This document shows, piece by piece, positions 1-9,801 of a stretch of 64,000 nucleotides of DNA (its first letter is position 1; each line of letters starts with the position of its first letter). A program made the position numbers and the translations under genes. The notes beneath the pieces are model-generated. The model saw nothing but the letters and a program-made list of their open reading frames with translations, did no database searches and was not told where the DNA came from. Where the stretch lies: assembly GCA_013350335.1 (NCBI GenBank), contig CM023539.1, positions 67,243,449 to 67,307,448 of the forward strand. The letters are read 5' to 3'. This DNA is from Chimonanthus salicifolius (taxonomy: Eukaryota; Streptophyta; Magnoliopsida; Laurales; Calycanthaceae).

Positions 1-676
1 AATTCAAGGCTTTTATAGAAAAACAAAGTGGTCTTCAATTAAAAGTGTTCAAAATAGATCGTGGAGGCGAATTCACTTCTACAGAATTCCAAAATTTTTG
101 TAAGGAGAATGGAATCAAAAGGGAGTTAACTGTAAGGTATACTCAACAACAAATGGTGTTGCAGAATGAAAGAATTGAACAATTGTAGAGATGGCACGAA
201 GCATGCTCAAAGGAAAAGGTCTTCCAAATAACTTTTAGGCTGAAGCTGTTAGCACTACCATGTACATTCTCAATAGAGCTCCAACAAAAGCAGTGTTGCA
301 CAAGACTCCATTTGAAGCATGGCACAATCAAAAGCCCGAGGTAAAGTCTCTTACAGTTTTTGGATGCATCGCATATGGCCATATCCCATCACAACATAGA
401 GAAAAGTTTGATGAAAAAGGAGAAAAGTACATTTTTATTGGATATAGTGTAGAATCCAAAGGTTACAGGTTGCTCAATCCAAAGACCAATGATTTGGTTA
501 TTTCAAGAGATGTGATTTTTGATGAGTTGAGAGCCTGGGACTGGGACAATGGTAATAACAATAAAGCACCACAAATTCTTGATGAAGATGTAAGACATGA
601 AGAGTCAAGCACTCCACCATCAAGTCCACAAGGTTCAAGAAGTAGTCCAAACTCTTCAGAATCAAGTCCACCATGA
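1..676 (+). pseudogene. Ty1/copia integrase remnant (element A)
   Basis: This is the C-terminal half of a copia integrase, which joins retrotransposon cDNA to host DNA. The window opens inside the catalytic core. The first 60 codons carry an IDRGGEF block around the second catalytic Asp. The region of the catalytic Glu is frameshifted and has a stop near 186. From 260 to 676 a cleaner frame starts MYILNRAPTKAVLHKTPFEAW, the usual copia continuation, and runs into a Ser/Pro-rich linker before a stop at 674. Reverse transcriptase from the same element follows downstream. The frame breaks make it non-functional. The 5' end, with gag, protease and 5' LTR, lies outside the window. Confidence 0.85.
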
Positions 677-689
677 AAGGTACGATCAC

Positions 690-2245
690 TGCAAGATATT
701 TATGATTCATATGATGTTGCTTTCATTGCATATGAGCCTGAGAAATTTGAAGAGGCTGTAAAAGATGAAAAATGAATTGGAGCCATGAATGAAGAAATGA
801 ATGTCATCATAAAAAAAAACACATGGGATCTTGTCGATCGACCCCATGGGAAAGATGTTGTTGGGCTGAAATGGGTTTATAAAACTCAAATTTAATGAAG
901 ATGGCTCAATCCAAAAGCACAAAACCTGTTTGGTTGCAAAGGGATATTCTCAAAAACCCGGAATAGACCACAATGAAACATTTGCTCCAGTTACTAGGAT
1001 GGAGACAATTCGAGTAATATTAGCCATTGCAGCACAATTGAAGATGAAAGTTTATCAGTTGGATGTGAAATTTGCTTTCTTGAATGGAGAGTTCGAAGAA
1101 GAGGTTTATGTTGAACAACTTCAAAGGTATGTTATGAAAGGAAAATAAGACAAAGTCTATCAGCTCTGCAAAACATTATATGGGCTAAAACAAGCACCAC
1201 GTGCTTGGAATACCAAGATTGATCGGTATTTTCAAAAGAATGGTTTTATGAGAAGCCCAAGTGAGCCATCACTTCATGTCAAAAAAGAAGGTGTTCATGA
1301 TTTTCTCATTGTTTGCTTGTATATTGATGACTTGATTTATGCAAGCACAAAATCAAACATGGCTGAAGATTTCAAGCAAGCAATGATGAAAGAGTATGAA
1401 ATGACAGATTTGGGCCTTATGAGATATTTTCTTGGGATACAAGTTAAACAATTTCAAGACAGTATTTTTCTTTATCAAGAGAAATATGCAGAAGATTTTT
1501 TGAAGAAGTTTTCCATGACTAATTGCAAGCCAGTTGCAACACCTATGGTGGTGAATGAAAAATTCTCAATGAATGATGGTCCTGAAAAAGTAGATGTTTC
1601 ACTTTATCGAAGCCTTGCTAGCTCACTTATTTATCTCACAAATATAAGGCCTAATATTATTCATTCTGTGACTGTGATTTCCAGATTTATGAATAATCCT
1701 AGCAAGCTTCATTATGTAGCAGCAAAAAGAATTCTCAGATACATCAAAAGCACCAAGAATTTTGGACTCATGTATGCAAAGGAAGATGATGATAGCCTAA
1801 TTGGCTATAGGGACAATGATTGGGCTAGATCAATTGAGGACAGGAAAAGTACTTCTGGGTACCCTTTCTATCTTGGTACAAAAGTCATTATATGGTTTTC
1901 AAAGAAGCAAAACACAGTAACATTGTATCTGTCGAAGCGAAGTATGTTTCAGCAACAAGTGTGGCATGTGAAGCAATTTGGCTAAGGAAGGTCCTAGTTG
2001 ATTTACATCAAAAGCAAGAGTCACCGACAACAATATTTTGTGACAACATGTCCGCAATTGCTATGACCAAAAATCCGGTTTTCCATAGCAGGTCAAAGCA
2101 CATCGAACTTCAACATGACTCATTAAAGAACTTGTTGAAAGCGACATGATTGAGTTGCAATTTTGTATACCCGAAAAGCAGATTGTAGATATCTTCACCA
2201 AATCAGTTCCAATAGAAAGTTCAACTACTTTCGGAGTTGCATGAA
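690..2245 (+). pseudogene. Ty1/copia reverse transcriptase-RNase H remnant (element A)
   Basis: This is the RT and RNase H part of the same copia polyprotein. RT begins near 780 and is broken at least twice. One block (930-1148) reads [20 protein letters not shown], with a [13 protein letters not shown] block after it. The next (1248-1985) has LYIDDLIY, the catalytic YxDD motif with Ile, followed by YFLGIQVK. RNase H (about 1700-2200) has AAKRILRYIKST and then, in a shifted frame, CDNMSAIAMTKNPVFHSRSK, the family's final RNase H block. A stop at 1146 and frame changes near 1890 and 2145 show decay. Confidence 0.9.
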
Positions 2246-2265
2246 AATTACAAATTAAGAGGGGG

Positions 2266-2570
2266 TATTAGAAGTTAATTAATTTGTATTTCTTAGGAGG
2301 TACCTAGATGTTTTCTAAGTGACTCCTAAAAGTATGTACCTTGGGGAGTGAAAGTCTTATTGGAATTGTTGGTGTCCCTAGGTTAATGAAAGTGTTGCCT
2401 AGATAATTGTAGTGTCAGTTCATTTATAGAGAAAAGTTATTGAGTTGAGTTAATGACTAGAAGCCTATACAAAGAGGTGTTTGTAATCAAGTTTTCATTC
2501 AGAAATTACAAAGAAATGTTTACACCTTCTTGAGCATATCTCTTCTATCTTGTCAATTTACAAGAATTAT
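2266..2570 (+). repeat. 3' LTR of copia element A (approximate 3' end)
   Basis: A polypurine tract (TTAAGAGGGGG, ending at 2265) lies just after the RNase H remnant, as expected for plus-strand priming. The LTR starts at 2266 with TATTAGAAG, where TG has become TA. The 3' boundary is uncertain because the 5' LTR is outside the window and the next element abuts here; 2570 is an estimate. Confidence 0.6.
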
Positions 2571-2589
2571 TCTTCATAGAGATTGAATT

Positions 2590-2963
2590 GTGCTCATCAC
2601 ATTCCGTTGCGCTGACCGGAGAGAAAATGAACCATTTGGCGATGGAAGATATTGAAAGAAAGAAACCTAGATGGAGACTTTGGAAATGCACTTGTATTAT
2701 GCCTCTTGTACCTCTCTTTGTTACAGATTTTATGTACATCATTCGGTGATACACTGTGATAGTTATAGAACAAAATAATGAAAAGAAGGAAGGAAAAGAA
2801 TAATTCTTAGGGAGAAGAATTCTTAAAGGAATAGACTTCTTAGTCTGGAGGTTCTTCATCGGTGATGATCCTTATCTTTTTTAGATGAGGGTCGGTGGTC
2901 TCAATCTCTTTTGCTGGAGGACCTTGGTTTTTCTGCTTGAAATTAGGAGTTGTACCGTCAATA
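2590..2963 (-). repeat. 3' LTR of minus-strand copia element B
   Basis: Read on the minus strand, the LTR starts at 2963 with TATTGACGG, directly after a polypurine tract (TTTGAGGGGGGA, about 2964-2975) that follows an RNase H C-terminus. The far end near 2590 is an estimate, since the other LTR is not in the window. An open frame across 2545-2859 is chance reading through LTR sequence. Confidence 0.6.
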
Positions 2964-2979
2964 TCCCCCCTCAAACTGA

Positions 2980-3336
2980 GCCGTGGACGGTGCCAAAGGC
3001 CTAGTTTAGTACATTACAAGTGATGGTGCCGGAGTGGAAGAGCCTTGGTAAACATGTCAGTGACTTGATGAGAAAATGGCACAAACTTTGTGACAAGAGA
3101 ACCAAGAGTCACCTTTTCCCGAACAAGGTAATAATCAATTTCAATATACTTATTGCGCGCATGAAAGACATGATTAATAGTGAGGTGTAATGCCGAAATA
3201 TTATCAGAGTAAAGAATCGGAGGAGATGAGATATGGAGACCGAGATCACGAAGACGATAAATGAGCCATGTGAGTTCAGCAAAGGTAGAGGCAAGATCTC
3301 GATATTCTACTTCTGTACTAGATCAGGGGCACAATA
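2980..3336 (-). pseudogene. Copia RNase H, C-terminal half (element B, split)
   Basis: The minus strand reads SSTEVEYRDLASTFAELTWL, then LYSDNISALHLTINHVFHAR, KYIEIDYYLVREKV and a QVTDMFTKALPL block. This is the characteristic end of a copia RNase H, including the DN and H-x-R-x-K-x-I-E-I-D segments. Its N-terminal half is 3.4 kb away at 6745-6996 because element C inserted between the two. The junction is at the codons that normally encode the T-V of a TVSRSSTE-like block. A small indel next to the junction shifts the frame. Confidence 0.85.
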
Positions 3337-4416
3337 TGATGTAGCACAAAGTTTACTGACCTGACTGAATGTCGAAAACTCGGCCCACTATTTTAGTTTT
3401 AGTTATTTTATTTTGTATATTCATTTTTATTTAATTCCCTATTTTTTAGGTTACGGTTTTCTTTTATTTTTGGTATAAATACACCATTATACATGTATTG
3501 AGGGAGTGATTGATAGTGGATATTTGATTTTGGGTTTTACCATGTTTATCTCATTCTTCTCTCTTCTCGTGGATTCAAGACTCTACCCGCAGACGGCGTT
3601 CCACTGGTGTTTTTCTTTCTCCTTGGGCTTTGCTTCAATGGCGTTTGAAGGCTTCCTAGAAGTCTCTCTCGACCTATTGAAGAAGTTCGAAGTTTCCCGA
3701 CTAGCCAGAAGAGGTGTCACTGCTCTGTTGGAGTGCCCAACAGTCGTGCCCTTTTGTAACCTCATTTGTGCCTCCATCTTCTTCACCTTTCTTCCACCGT
3801 TCCATCCTCTCTTCTCTTGCTGCCCATCTCTCTAAACCCACCATAAAGTCCATTCCCTTACTTCCATAACCAGCCAGACCTCTTTGTTGCAGGTCTGTCG
3901 TCCACAACAGATCTGTCTGTCGGTCGTTTTTGCAACTCCAACTCCTGTTTTCGCCAGTAACCTCAACTCTTGTCTGTTGTCTAGATCTCTGCCTCCTTCT
4001 ACACCCCAGATGCCCAGTTCTGATCAACACTTTGCAAGATCCCAGATTGCCATTCATCCAACCCCTCCATCGTCACTCAGCTGTGCACCTCCACCCAGAT
4101 TCAACCCAACAACCCAATCATTGTCCCTTCACCCCTACAGTCCATCCAAATCTGTAACTCCTTTTATTTTTACCATTCATCCTTTCTTTTACTTTTTATT
4201 TATTTAATTATTTGTTTCATTAACATTAAACCCACCTTTCACCCCCCGTTGGCAGTACATGCTTTCCCATCTTTTAATTCTTATTTTGTTATTTTAATCC
4301 CATTTACCACCCATTTACCCCTTTATCTTATTAGGTAATTCTTTCTAATTCTATTATTCCTATACAACCCACTTCAAACTCATCATACCCCATCACCCGA
4401 TTCTACTTGCTGCATA
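3337..4416 (+). repeat. 5' LTR of element C
   Basis: It starts TGATGTAGCAC and ends near GCATA at 4416, four bases before the primer-binding site. A promoter-like TATAAATACAC lies at about 3475. It aligns with 5611-6744 along its length, including the shared TTTTACCATGTTTATCTCAT block and the pyrimidine-rich 3' third. Open frames across it on both strands are coincidental. Confidence 0.85.
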
Positions 4417-4419
4417 AAT

Positions 4420-4431
4420 TGGTATCAGAGC
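4420..4431 (+). other. Primer-binding site, initiator-Met tRNA type (element C)
   Basis: TGGTATCAGAGC lies three bases after the 5' LTR end. It is complementary to the 3' end of plant initiator methionine tRNA, the usual minus-strand primer of plant LTR elements, and it sets the orientation as plus. Confidence 0.9.
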
Positions 4432-4432
4432 C

Positions 4433-5150
4433 TTGATTAATCCTGCGTTCCCGAATGGAGGTTTGCCTTTCTTCATTATGAATGTGTCAGTAGCCTTCAT
4501 CAAGTGGATGTTTAGAGCAAATGAAAACATTATAGCTTCCTACTATGATGATCTGAGCGAAGACGATGAAATTGAAGAATTTTTTATTCGACATGGGTGT
4601 AATCCCGTAACTCAAGAGTACCACATGGAGGTTGACTTCTCACCCTTCAAAGGTTAACTATACAATGAAGACTTCCACGATTAGCTTTCCAAAGTGGAGC
4701 ATTTATTTGACTACTGGGAAATCGATGAAGCAAATAAAGTGCACTTCGTGACTTATCGATTCCTAAATGAAGCTTATGTTTGATTGGAGACAATACAAAT
4801 CAATCGTCGACGATTGAATAAGCTTCCTTTCTGATCATGGCCACAGTTGAAAAAGTTGTTACGCGCTCGTTTCCTTTCTGCCACTACTGAGCAAAAGTCT
4901 AAAGAAACAAGTGAAGTCTTTGCGTCTGTGGAACACAAGACAGTCCCAGACCTTGCGTTGGTCCCAGACCCCGCACCTGTTCCCCTGAAGACAACATCGG
5001 AGTGCATATCAGTTCCTCCAGAGACACCTTCAGAGTTTGTGCATGTGCCTCTAGAGTCTCCATCGGTATGTGTGCCAATCTCCACAACATGCGTGACCGT
5101 TTCATCGGACCTCATGTGTGCTCCACCGGAATACATGAGTCCATAGATAA
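4433..5150 (+). pseudogene. Ty3/gypsy-type gag remnant (element C)
   Basis: This encodes a degraded capsid protein. The first frame (4433-4657) ends ...EYHMEVDFSPFKG before a stop. The next blocks, interrupted by stops, read LSKVEHLFDYWEIDEANKVH and LNKLPF...LKKLLRARF, which match the plant retrotransposon gag domain (the LFDYWEI and RRRLNKLP segments). From about 4847 the frame becomes a Pro/Val/Ser-rich tail ending at 5146. At least three in-frame stops make it non-functional. No zinc knuckle is visible. Confidence 0.75.
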
Positions 5151-5610
5151 TGGCCATGTTGGAGAACGAGCTAGTTGCATTGACGGCACCACAATCGATG
5201 CAACCGATGAATGCTGATCCACTACACATGTCACATGCATCATAGACGAAAAAGTCTTTCTTCCTTGTCAACGGGTTGGCGATGGATCGAGCCACCATTG
5301 ACACTCCAACCGCCACAGGTACTGCAGGCACCATATGTAATACATGTATCAAAGAAAATGGATTTCGTCAATGATAATCCTTATTTGCTCTTTTCTGACG
5401 TCAAGCCACCATTGCATCGTGTTGTCGTTGCTGTCGTTATGTTGCCATGTGTACTAGTTGAAGTCATGAGCGTCAAGATTCATTATGATTTGCTTACCTA
5501 TTTGTTTGGCATGTTTGAACCATCAAGGCGCAAGAAATATCTTATCAAGTATCATAGGTTCACATATTAGATTCGAACTCGAGGACGAGCTCTTTTCAAA
5601 CACGGGAGAC
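5151..5610 (+). other. 3' internal remnant and polypurine tract of element C
   Basis: A short frame (5211-5570) ends FEPSRRKKYLIKYHRFTY and is followed by sequence encoding RTRGRALFKHG. This resembles the extreme C-terminal end of gypsy polyproteins that precedes the polypurine tract. The tract is CACGGGAGAC at 5601-5610, next to the 3' LTR. The pol region expected before it is absent, so this looks like the scar of an internal deletion. Confidence 0.55.
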
Positions 5611-6744
5611 TGACGTAGCACAGAGTCTACCCGACCTGGCCGAATGTCGAGAACCTGGCCCAACTATTTTAGTTTTAATTATTTTATTTTTATTTTCGTT
5701 TTTATTTAATTCCCTATTTTTTTAGGTTAGGGTTTTCTTTCCTTTTTGGTATAAATACACCATTATGCATGTATTGAGGGAATGATTGATAATGGATATT
5801 TGATTTTGGGTTTTACCATGTTTATCTCATTTTTCTCTCTTCTCGTGGATTCGAGAGTCGACCCGTCGACGGCATTCGATCAATGTTCTTCTTCCTCCTC
5901 GGGCTTTGCTTCAACGACATTTGAAGGCTTCCTAAGAGTTTCTGTAGATCGATTGAAGAAGGTCGAAGTTTCCCGACCAGCCAAGAAAGGTGTCATTGCT
6001 CTGTTGGAGTGCCCAACAATTGTGCCCTTTTGTAGCCTGGTTTGTGCCTCCATTTTCTTCACCTTTCATCCACTGTCCCATCATCTCTTCTCTTGCTGCC
6101 CATCTCTCCAAACCCACCATAAAGTCCATTCCCTTATTTCCATCACCAGCCAGACCCCTTTGATGCAGGTCTGTTGTCCACAACAGATCTGTTTGTCAAT
6201 CGTTTCTGTAACTCCAACTCTTGTTTCAGCAGCCTCAACTTTTGTCTGCTGTCGAGCTCTCTGCTTCATTCTACACCACAGAAGCCCATATCTGATCCAC
6301 ACTTTGCAACATTCCCAGCTTCCCAGTCATCCAACCCCTCCATCGTCACTCAACCGAGCACCTCCAATCAGATTCAACCACCAACCCAATCATCGTCCCT
6401 TCACCCGTATAGTCCATCCAGATCTGTAAATCCTTTTCTTTTTACCATTCATCCCTTCTTTTAATTTTTATTTATTTAATTATTAGTTCTATTAACATTA
6501 AACCCACCTTTCAAACCCAACCCTCCCCACCACACCCCCCCCCCCCCCCCCCCATCCCATCCACCCACCCAATTTGGAGCTATATGCTTTCCCATCTTTT
6601 AATTCCTATTTTGTTATTTTAACCCCATTTACCACCCATTTACCCTTTTATCTTATTAGACAATTCTATCTAATTCCATTATTCCTTTACTAATCCACTT
6701 CAAACTCATCATACCCCCGTCACCCGATCCTACTCGTTGCATCA
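5611..6744 (+). repeat. 3' LTR of element C, with a 19-base C run
   Basis: It begins TGACGTAGCAC and ends TTGCATCA. It is clearly the partner of the LTR at 3337, with scattered substitutions and small indels. It differs by a run of 19 cytosines at 6535-6553 and the C-rich sequence around it, where the other LTR has only a six-C run. A related solo LTR lies at 26377-27117. Confidence 0.9.
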
Positions 6745-7000
6745 CAGTAGGTTCTTTTTTTTTTTTTGAGTCCAGGAGATACAATTACTCCTTAGATAGA
6801 TGCAAAAGTCGGTTGTTGAGTGGCGAGTGGTTGGGTAGCTAGCCCAATCAACATCTGAGAAAACATAAAGATGCATAGGAGAGCGGTCCAGAAGATGAAA
6901 CTCGTGAGTGATAGTCCCTTGAATATAGCAATGAATACGCTTCACCATTTGAAAGTGCATAGGGACATGGACCAAATGAATGGATAAATGGGCCATACTA
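6745..7000 (-). pseudogene. Copia RNase H, N-terminal half (element B, split)
   Basis: The minus strand reads VKRIHCYIQGTI, then LYVFSDVDWASYPTTRHSTT, then FCIYLRSNCISW and a poly-Lys stretch from a 13-base T run (6755-6767). This is the copia RNase H start, with the SDxDWA block around the first catalytic Asp. It continues in the fragment at 2980-3336. Similarity fades near 7000, where the copy is truncated before reverse transcriptase. It is dead from truncation, the run-length frameshift and the inserted element. Confidence 0.85.
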
Positions 7001-8139
7001 TTGAACCGAATGGATCAACTCATTCAGCTTGCTTCCATGTTATACATTATGGACTACGATTTGATTTAAGGGTTGATGGATTTTTGCCTTAGGTTTTGGG
7101 TTATCTGTAATGATCCGTTCTGAGTTTTCTCGATTTTTGGAGAGATTTTCGGATCTCCGAGTTGTTTTCAGGACCGTAGTGGTAGTGAGGAGAGTGTGGG
7201 CTTCGTGGTGGGCTCTAGTTTACCTAACTTCGAGTTCAAGAACTTGAAGGGACATTTTGTTAATTTTGTGATTATATATATTGTCATATAAAATTGTTGA
7301 AAATCACACATTTTCTCACTCGACGTTCGGCAGTAAAGATTTTTCAGATTTTTTATTTCATTGTATTTTATTTTTCTTTTCAAAATAAATTATTTCAAAA
7401 CCTTTGTATTTAATTTATTTCAGAAAAAAAAAAACTAAAACCCTAAACCCCCATTCCCAAACCCTATTCCTTTAAAAACCTCCTCTCAGGCAACACTGTA
7501 GCCGCAACTGCTACAATGTCTTTGCCTCATCCATCTGTCCCTCGTCATTCGTTTCCCCCTCTCAGGTAACTCTCCCCTTCCCTCTTCTTGATCTCTCTTT
7601 CTCGCCACTTCTACTCCTTCCTCTTCTCTCACTGTTCTTCATTCTCTCCTTCCCTCTCCGTTGTCACCCTAACCCGACTGTTGCCTCCCACCGCAGTTTT
7701 CCCCAACTGCTGTCGCGGTCCAGGATTTTGGTTTTTCTTCACTCGCAGCCGCCGGATATTCCACCCCTCATCGCTCTTCTATCTGGTACCCTCTTCTTCT
7801 ATCTTTTCCTCTTCTACTCTCTAGTTTTCCCTCTCCCTTTACCGCATTTTCACTCATTTTTCGACCGATGTCCTTGCTAGTTTTCCATAGTTTTCCTTGA
7901 CTTTCCCTCGTTTTGTCGGGCTTTTCCTCGATTTTTTGGGTTTTCTCCGATTTCCCCCTTTTCTACTTCCCTTATTCAACCTTGTCGCTGAGTCGGCTCG
8001 GTTAAATCATGATTCGACTCAGTTGTGTGTTGAGCCAACCCAATCTTCGAACCCGGCCTGTAGTTGGACCTAGTTAGGCCCAGCTTTGGTCCAATTTGGC
8101 TTGACCTACCTTGGCATAGTTTGGGTCTAACCTAGCTAG

Positions 8140-8400
8140 GCCCAGACGAAGTCTCGAGTCCTATTGGATCCAGCCCAACCTTGGGCCCAGTCCTTGATCT
8201 GGCCCATCTAGTCTTGAACCCGGCCCATCTAGACTTGGCCCGACCCTGTTCTGGTAGGCCCGTCCCTCTGAGTCCAGGCCCGTTTTCAGGCCCGGCCAAT
8301 TTCCCGACCCTGTTCCCAAGCCCTGCTCATTTTCAACCCGGCCTAGTTCGACCCATTTTGGGCCCATTCCAGTTTTTAGGCCCGTTTTCAATACGATTTC
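8140..8400 (+). repeat. GGCCC/CCCGG-rich degenerate repeat inside LTR D
   Basis: Words such as GGCCCATCTAG, GAACCCGGCC and AGGCCCG recur at irregular 15-30-base spacing over about 250 bases, giving chance open frames on both strands. It is much more GC-rich than its surroundings. No function can be assigned; it behaves like a decayed minisatellite within the LTR. Confidence 0.6.
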
Positions 8401-9023
8401 TTTCTAGCCCGTCTTGCCTTATTCACATATTCGTTCTTCCTTGTTTCATCAGATTGAGCTCCCTACAACCCATCAAGCTGCTTGCTCGCTTCGAATTTTT
8501 GACTCCACAAACTGTGAGGGGACTTATCATAGTTTTAGCATGCATTGCATATATCAATTATGTATTTCCGGACATGAAGTGATCCGAATAAAACCCTCTA
8601 TTTATTAAGCCACTCGGTAAGGGTGAACAGTTGAGAATGATTATGTGGCAAGGGGTCTATTCAGGGTGCACTTCTGTCCACTATATGCTATTGTGGGAAA
8701 CTTTAACTGGAAATATTAAACTTAATATTTGAAAATGATACATTGCGTGTTTACGCATAAGATACAAATGTAACCATATGTTGGACATAGAGGTACGTGT
8801 TTAAGAACGTGTTATGTGCCTTTTGGACCGCATGATGAAGTATATTGTTGATCTTGGTTTATTATATCAGCACATGTTTATATTGTTATACTTGATTATG
8901 ACATTATGTACTAGCATGGGAGGTAACCTGCAACGGGCAATGTGCCATTGGGTATTAAGATGGAGGAGTTGTTTACATGTGTTATGTTTATGATGATATG
9001 ATGGTTTGGTTGTTGGGAGGACT

Positions 9024-9206
9024 TCCATGTTACGCTCTGGCGGTCGAGACCCCATAGTAGATGTGGGTTTTCACGTTGCTTTTCGGTAGGTTGAGGTGTC
9101 TGCCCTTAAGATTGGCTTCCCCGCTATGCTCCGGTGGTTGAGACCCCCATAGGGAATGCGAGTTTCTCCGTTGCATTCCGACGGTTGAGGCTGTTGTGTA
9201 TTGTGT
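9024..9206 (+). repeat. Tandem repeat, ~47-bp unit, about 4 copies (LTR D)
   Basis: Units begin near 9024, 9068, 9114 and 9161. Each follows the pattern CTTCCCCGTTACGTTCCGG, CGGTTGAGGC, then a GT-rich spacer, with 15-30% divergence by eye. The same unit recurs twice in the internal region at 10308-10395. Confidence 0.75.
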
Positions 9207-9789
9207 GGTCTCCGGTTTGTATTGGTAGGGAGGCCGGAGTTGTTGGAGGGCTGTTGTTAGTTATGGAGGTGATGTCTCGGATTGGCAGGTGGGAGCATTG
9301 GTTAGTAGTACAGTTGAGTAGTCATGTAAATAGACATCCATTCTATTATGATGTTCATTATATTTCATACATGTGATATATGTTTATGTCGCTCACATGT
9401 GATATGTTTATTCCCTTCACTGGGCTGGTTAGCTCACCACTTACCTTTCAGGTAACTTGATCGTGGAAGGGCCAAGCGTGCTCCTTGAGTAGGCACATGG
9501 GGAGCAGTAGTAGTAGTTAGACATTTTATGGTCATGCTTATGCTATAGTTTTCAGAGACTCGTGTTGTATAGACTCATTATCACATTTTTGTTTGGATGA
9601 CTATATAACTTTATTGAATGGTCGGTGGTTGTTTGTTGTGTTTATCATTATGCTGGATTTGGCCATTATTAGATTGTTGAACGAGAGGTAGTTACCCTGT
9701 TTTAAAAAAAATGTCTGATATCTGTCATTTGGTTATGTTTTGAGACTTTTCGGAGATAACACTCCCATAGCGGGATGGGACGTTACAGA

Positions 9790-9801
9790 TGGTATCAGAG
9801 C
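9790..9801 (+). other. Primer-binding site, initiator-Met tRNA type (element D)
   Basis: TGGTATCAGAGC lies two bases after the LTR end. It fixes the orientation of element D as plus and supports the LTR boundary at 9787. Confidence 0.9.

Larger units (their letters stand above)
3337..6744 (+). mobile_element. Gag-only LTR retrotransposon (TR-GAG-like, element C), nested in element B
   Basis: Two long related LTRs (3337-4416 and 5611-6744) flank only about 1.2 kb of internal DNA, which has a primer-binding site, a degraded gag and a short 3' remnant. No protease, RT or integrase is present. The termini are TG and CA at the downstream LTR. Flanking 5-mers CAATA (3332-3336) and CAGTA (6745-6749) differ by one base and fit a decayed target duplication. 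The two RNase H halves of element B rejoin across this interval, which sets the boundaries independently. The organisation matches the non-autonomous class called TR-GAG, relying on pol proteins from another element. Confidence 0.85.
7106..9787 (+). repeat. 5' LTR of Ty3/gypsy element D (2.7 kb)
   Basis: It starts TGTAATGATCCGTT and ends GGGACGTTACA, immediately before a primer-binding site. Its length (2682 bp) is typical of plant chromovirus LTRs. It contains a pyrimidine-rich block (7490-7830), a GGCCC-rich degenerate block (8140-8400) and a ~47-bp tandem repeat (9024-9206). No second LTR is in the window, so the left boundary rests on the TG/CA ends and the TGTAATGATCC start common in this family. 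Confidence 0.75.

Noticed and set aside
7437..7470. Interstitial telomere-like CCCTAAACCC
   Set aside because: Only one or two imperfect units; plant telomere tracts need many CCCTAAA copies.
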